Assembly: GCF_049472135.1 (NCBI RefSeq)
Contig: NZ_JBMOVV010000012.1
Span: 28,045-92,044, forward strand
Direction of reading: 5' to 3'
Origin: Arcobacter_B sp049472135
Lineage (GTDB): Bacteria; Campylobacterota; Campylobacteria; Campylobacterales; Arcobacteraceae
Length of the DNA: 64,000 nucleotides
Part shown: positions 60,653 to 64,000 of the stretch, one piece after another
Layout: every line of letters starts with the position of its first letter
Position numbering within the stretch: the first letter of the stretch is position 1
Program-made: the position numbers and the translations under genes
Notes under the pieces: model-generated
What the model saw: only the letters and a program-made list of their open reading frames with translations
Database searches by the model: none
Told to the model about the DNA's origin: nothing

Positions 60653-63001
60653 TCTATCCTTATAATATTTGTCATTCCCATATCCATATCCATAGTTGGA
60701 ACCATATCCATACCCATACTTTTCTCCAATTTCAACGCCATTTAAAATCATTCCAAAAGTGTTTTGATTATGTTCTTTACTTAGTCTATCTAAGTTTTTA
60801 ACAAACTCTTTTCTTGTATATGAAGCTCTTGCTACTACAAAAGAGATATCTGCGTAATTCATAAGAATCATTGCATCTGTTACTAATCCAACTGGAGGAG
60901 TATCAAAGATAATATAGTCATATTTTTCTTTTAGTATTTTTATAAACTCTTTCATATTGTCAGTAAGTACTAGTTCAGATGGATTTGGAGGAAGTGTTCC
61001 TGTCGTAATAATATCTACATTAGTTGTTTCATCATGATGAATAACTTCTTCTAAACTGTTTTGATTTGTTAAATAGTTACTAATACCTATATTATTAGGT
61101 ATATTAAACTCTTTGTGTAAACTTGCTTTTCTTAAATCTAAATCTAAAACTATTACTTTTTTATTTGTTTGTGCAATTATTCTAGCAAGGCTTGCAGAAA
61201 TTGTAGTTTTCCCTTCACCTGATACGGAAGATGTAATTGCAATAACTTCACTTTTCTCATGTTTTGGTAAAAATTGTAGATTTGTTCTTATTGCTCTATA
61301 TGCTTCATCTACAAGTTTAGAAGTTTTTTTGTTTTTATTTTGTGGAATAATACCATATAATGGAATACTACAAAGTTTTTCAATATCATCTGAATTTTTT
61401 ATAGTATTATTGAAAAATTCTCTTAAAAATGCTAATGCTAGTCCAACTATAAGTCCTAAAATAACTCCAACTAAAACAATAAGTTTTCTTTTAGGTTTTA
61501 TAGGTAGTGGATTTTGTACAGCACTATCAAGTAATCTTGAATTTGAAATTGTTGAAGACTTCAAAATTGCAGTTTCAGCTTTCTTTTCCAATAAAAATGA
61601 GTAGATTTTTTCATCGATACTATAATATCTTGTAAGTCTTGATAATTCTCTTTCTTGTTTTGGTAAAGAAGCAATTGATTTATTAAATTTTCCAATTACA
61701 TTTTGTAAAGACTGTTTTCTTTGATTAAGTTGTCTTAGGTTATTTCTAAGAGCAGCTTTAATTGATCTTTTTAAACTAGAAATATTCTGACTAACTTTTT
61801 GAACATCAGGATGTAGTTCTGTATAATCAACAAGTAAAGTAGACTTTCTTGTTGCTTCCTCTTGAAGTCTAGTTACTAATGTCCCTAAAGCAGGGTCAGC
61901 AAAGTTTACTGAACCAATAGTAAGTCCTGTCAAATTTTGATTAGTTTTTATATATTGTTGTAAATTTGACAAAATATTTATTTCTGTTTGCATTTCTTCA
62001 AGTTTTGCTTCATATTCACTTAGTTGCTCAGTAGTTTTTATAGCTTGTTCACCTAAACCTACAACTTGATTTTTCTCTTTAAAGTCTTCAAGTTTTGTTT
62101 CTGATTTTTTAAGTCTTGCATTTATTGAATCAAGTTGTCTATCTATAAAACTTAAAGTTAGATTCGCTTCTTTTGTTTTATGTTCAATCTCTTGATTCAT
62201 ATATGCTTCATGCACTGCATTTAAAATCTCTTTTGCTCTAAGTGAAGAAGTATCTTGGAAGTTTAGCTTTAGAATAGTGGCTTTTTTTGATACTTGAGAA
62301 ACAGAAATGTTATCTTTATAAAATTCATAAAGATCTCTATTTGTCATAAATTTAAATCTATATTCTTGATTTTTTAGAGTATGAATCTTTTTTATATTTA
62401 AAGTAAAGTAAGGATTATTTATAGTTTGTGAATATTTGTGATTTTTATTATATATTACTCTATCTTTCTCTTCATATGGAATAATTCCATAGTTTTTAAG
62501 AAAGCCTTTTATTGAGTATGATGAAATACTTTCTATTTTTAGATTAAAACTATTTTCATCTATTGGAGTTAAAATAAACTCTTTTCCATAAACTAAATCA
62601 TCTAAAAAATGACTATTTACTACAAATGGAGAATCTTTGTATAGTTCAATTTCTCTAAACTTATTTGTTGTGAAATATCTAGTTTTTAGATTTAAAAGAT
62701 TAAAAGCTTTCTGTGCTAAAAATCTTGATTTTATAACTTCGATTTCGTTATCAACATTTGCTCCTCCACCATCAAAAGCTTGAAGCATAAAGTCAGCAGG
62801 ACTTGCTGACTTTTTTTTATCTTCCATAAGCTCAATAGTTGCAGATGAAGAATAAATATTTGGTTTTATATATGCAAATATAGCACTACCAAAAGTAAAT
62901 ATAAACGTGATAATAATAATAGACCATTTATATCTAAAAATAGTCTTTATTACTTCTTTTAAATCTATTTCATTATTATGTTGAATGTTTGTATGATTCA
63001 T
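60650..63001 (-). CDS. Wzc-like polysaccharide co-polymerase and tyrosine autokinase
   Basis: A 783-residue inner-membrane protein that sets chain length and drives export of exopolysaccharide. The N-terminal Wzz domain begins after the first transmembrane helix (about 31-49); a long periplasmic coiled coil (about 260-460) leads to a second helix (about 503-524). The cytoplasmic BY-kinase domain has Walker A SSVSGEGKTTISASLARI, Walker A' VIVLDLDLRKASLH and Walker B YIIFDTPPVGLVTDA. The C-terminal tail YGYGYGSNYGYGYG and NDKYYKDR is a tyrosine cluster for autophosphorylation. It follows the Wza-like gene after 16 bases and converges on the CpsB-type phosphatase. Confidence 0.93.
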   Translation of the reverse strand: MNHTNIQHNNEIDLKEVIKTIFRYKWSIIIITFIFTFGSAIFAYIKPNIYSSSATIELMEDKKKSASPADFMLQAFDGGGANVDNEIEVIKSRFLAQKAFNLLNLKTRYFTTNKFREIELYKDSPFVVNSHFLDDLVYGKEFILTPIDENSFNLKIESISSYSIKGFLKNYGIIPYEEKDRVIYNKNHKYSQTINNPYFTLNIKKIHTLKNQEYRFKFMTNRDLYEFYKDNISVSQVSKKATILKLNFQDTSSLRAKEILNAVHEAYMNQEIEHKTKEANLTLSFIDRQLDSINARLKKSETKLEDFKEKNQVVGLGEQAIKTTEQLSEYEAKLEEMQTEINILSNLQQYIKTNQNLTGLTIGSVNFADPALGTLVTRLQEEATRKSTLLVDYTELHPDVQKVSQNISSLKRSIKAALRNNLRQLNQRKQSLQNVIGKFNKSIASLPKQERELSRLTRYYSIDEKIYSFLLEKKAETAILKSSTISNSRLLDSAVQNPLPIKPKRKLIVLVGVILGLIVGLALAFLREFFNNTIKNSDDIEKLCSIPLYGIIPQNKNKKTSKLVDEAYRAIRTNLQFLPKHEKSEVIAITSSVSGEGKTTISASLARIIAQTNKKVIVLDLDLRKASLHKEFNIPNNIGISNYLTNQNSLEEVIHHDETTNVDIITTGTLPPNPSELVLTDNMKEFIKILKEKYDYIIFDTPPVGLVTDAMILMNYADISFVVARASYTRKEFVKNLDRLSKEHNQNTFGMILNGVEIGEKYGYGYGSNYGYGYGNDKYYKDR

Positions 63002-63017
63002 TCTTTTTATGCCTTTA

Positions 63018-63809
63018 CTACTCTATTAAAGTTTTTCTTTGGTTTAGTGGATCTAAGATACTAGATAACATATTCCAGAATGGATTTATTTCATCAAAGG
63101 CTTTATTATATCCTTTAAGGTTTCTAGGTTGTACATACAAAATATCATTTGGTTTTAGATAAAGACTTGATACAGCTAAACTAGACATATTTGTAAGATC
63201 AACATTTCTAATTTGTGGTTTTCTTAAATCACCTCTTACAACTTTTATATTTGATCTAGATGCTAAATCTGTAAGGTCTCCTGATCTTGCAATTGCTTCA
63301 ATAATATTCATAGTTCCATTTGTTACAGGTACAATACCAGGTTTTTTTACTTCACCTATTACTATTACTCTTTGATTTTTTATTTCAACTAAAACATATG
63401 GATTTCTAATATATTTTTTGTATTTCTTAATAAGTATTTCTGAAGCTTCATCTTGTGTATATCCAGCAACTGTAACACTTCCAAGTAGTGGTAATCGAAC
63501 TGTACCTTTTTGTGTAACTAACAAACCAATATTTTCTTCTATTGTTTGACTAGTGTTTGTATCTCTACTTGTTAGTATTGAAGTCATTTGCTGACTGCCT
63601 TGTCCTGCTTGAATATAAATAGTAATATCAACCCTATCATTTGGTGCAATAATATTCTCAAACACTACTTCTTCCTCGTATTCATCTTGAGAAATGATAC
63701 TTAACTCATCTTTTTTTTCATCTTTAGTTTGAAAAAGTTTATACTCTTTCATACTACAACCACTAAATATAAAAATAGATAAAATAACAATAAATATACT
63801 ATTTTTCAT
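63018..63809 (-). CDS. Wza-like polysaccharide export lipoprotein
   Basis: A 263-residue outer-membrane lipoprotein of the polysaccharide biosynthesis/export family. A signal peptide with lipobox IFSGC (about C18) is followed by a Poly_export domain (about 50-150, with IIAPNDRVDITIY and VRLPLLGSVTVAGYTQDEAS) and an SLBB domain (VIVIGEVKKPGIVPVTNGTM). It is shorter than E. coli Wza (about 380 residues), with fewer SLBB repeats and no clear C-terminal amphipathic helix, so the pore may need another partner. It starts at ATG behind AAGGGAG. It lies between manC and the kinase gene. Confidence 0.92.
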   Translation of the reverse strand: MKNSIFIVILSIFIFSGCSMKEYKLFQTKDEKKDELSIISQDEYEEEVVFENIIAPNDRVDITIYIQAGQGSQQMTSILTSRDTNTSQTIEENIGLLVTQKGTVRLPLLGSVTVAGYTQDEASEILIKKYKKYIRNPYVLVEIKNQRVIVIGEVKKPGIVPVTNGTMNIIEAIARSGDLTDLASRSNIKVVRGDLRKPQIRNVDLTNMSSLAVSSLYLKPNDILYVQPRNLKGYNKAFDEINPFWNMLSSILDPLNQRKTLIE

Positions 63810-63864
63810 AAACTCCCTTTTTATTTTATTATAATATTCTAACTAAAATAGTTATAAAGTTTTA

Positions 63865-64000
63865 TTATGTAAGTCTCATAAAATCATCATCAAGACGAAC
63901 AATATCATCTTCGCCTGTATATTCACCAACTTGTGCTTCTATTAATACTACTGGAATCTTACCTTCATTTTCTAATCTATGAACTTCACCCATCTTTATA
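63865..64000 (-). CDS. mannose-1-phosphate guanylyltransferase/mannose-6-phosphate isomerase, C-terminal end
   Basis: The last 44 codons of a leftward gene whose 5' part is outside the window. It reads GEVHRLENEGKIPVVLIEAQ and then VGEYTGEDDIVRLDDDF, the end of the type II phosphomannose isomerase cupin found in AlgA/ManC/XanB proteins. These make GDP-mannose for exopolysaccharide. About 55 bases separate it from the Wza-like gene, so the three probably form one operon. Whether the pyrophosphorylase domain is present cannot be seen here. Confidence 0.85.
   Translation of the reverse strand, partial: IKMGEVHRLENEGKIPVVLIEAQVGEYTGEDDIVRLDDDFMRLT

Overview
The window is AT-rich, gene-dense chromosomal DNA from a Campylobacterota (epsilonproteobacterial) bacterium, most likely an Arcobacter-like member (Arcobacteraceae). 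Three blocks have gene orders I know from Campylobacter jejuni: rpmH-rnpA-yidD-yidC-jag-mnmE; TPR protein-rnhA-rnc-aroC divergent from dnaG; and rplU-rpmA-obg-proB-fmt ... birA-parA-parB-atpF'FHAGDC-exbB-exbD-tonB/tolA-tolB-pal-cpoB-slyD-fabD-mtn. The ATP synthase operon lacks atpB and atpE, as is normal in this phylum, and the histidine kinases carry the AHQWRQPL-type H-box frequent in these bacteria. The taxonomic call is inference from gene order and protein style, not from a search.

Layout. 0-4.3 kb: the 3' end of msrB, a membrane GGDEF-EAL protein, msrA, a small unknown protein, a thiamine-binding protein and rnhB. 4.5-15.6 kb: a signalling cluster with four membrane histidine kinases of one family, a periplasmic substrate-binding-like protein overlapping the third kinase, and clpB with a CIRCE-like heat-shock operator. 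No response regulator lies in this stretch. 15.6-20.3 kb: the rpmH cluster, including an rnpA that appears to use an ATT start inside rpmH. 20.3-25.8 kb: two SixA-like phosphatases, htpX with a 37-codon membrane ORF behind it, and the leftward TPR-rnhA-rnc-aroC operon. 25.8-34.9 kb: dnaG, a RidA-family gene, rplU-rpmA, obgE-proB-fmt, an AEC transporter, birA and parAB. 34.9-47.7 kb: ATP synthase, the Tol-Pal system, slyD, fabD and mtn.

47.6-64 kb is a cell-surface region. An OmpR-like response regulator with a degenerate acidic pocket is divergent from a 3796-codon adhesin gene. The ~100 bp between them contains two GTGACTA direct repeats one helical turn apart, a plausible operator. The adhesin has an N-terminal module ending in a di-alanine site that resembles LapG protease sites, fourteen ~88-residue cadherin-like repeats in two blocks encoded by near-identical 264-bp DNA units, VCBS-like domains with large helical inserts, and a C-terminal tail like those of type I secreted adhesins. 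Downstream are a CpsB/YwqE-type PHP tyrosine phosphatase and, convergently, an exopolysaccharide export operon (manC/algA 3' end, Wza-like lipoprotein, Wzc-like tyrosine kinase). Together these suggest attachment, biofilm and capsule functions.

The most interesting items are the adhesin (helical-insert domains, candidate proteolytic release site, recombining repeats) with its adjacent regulator, the response-regulator-free kinase cluster, the ATT-start rnpA, and candidate leaderless promoters at dnaG and birA. No rRNA, tRNA, CRISPR array, insertion sequence or prophage was seen. No gene-free stretch exceeds about 200 bases.
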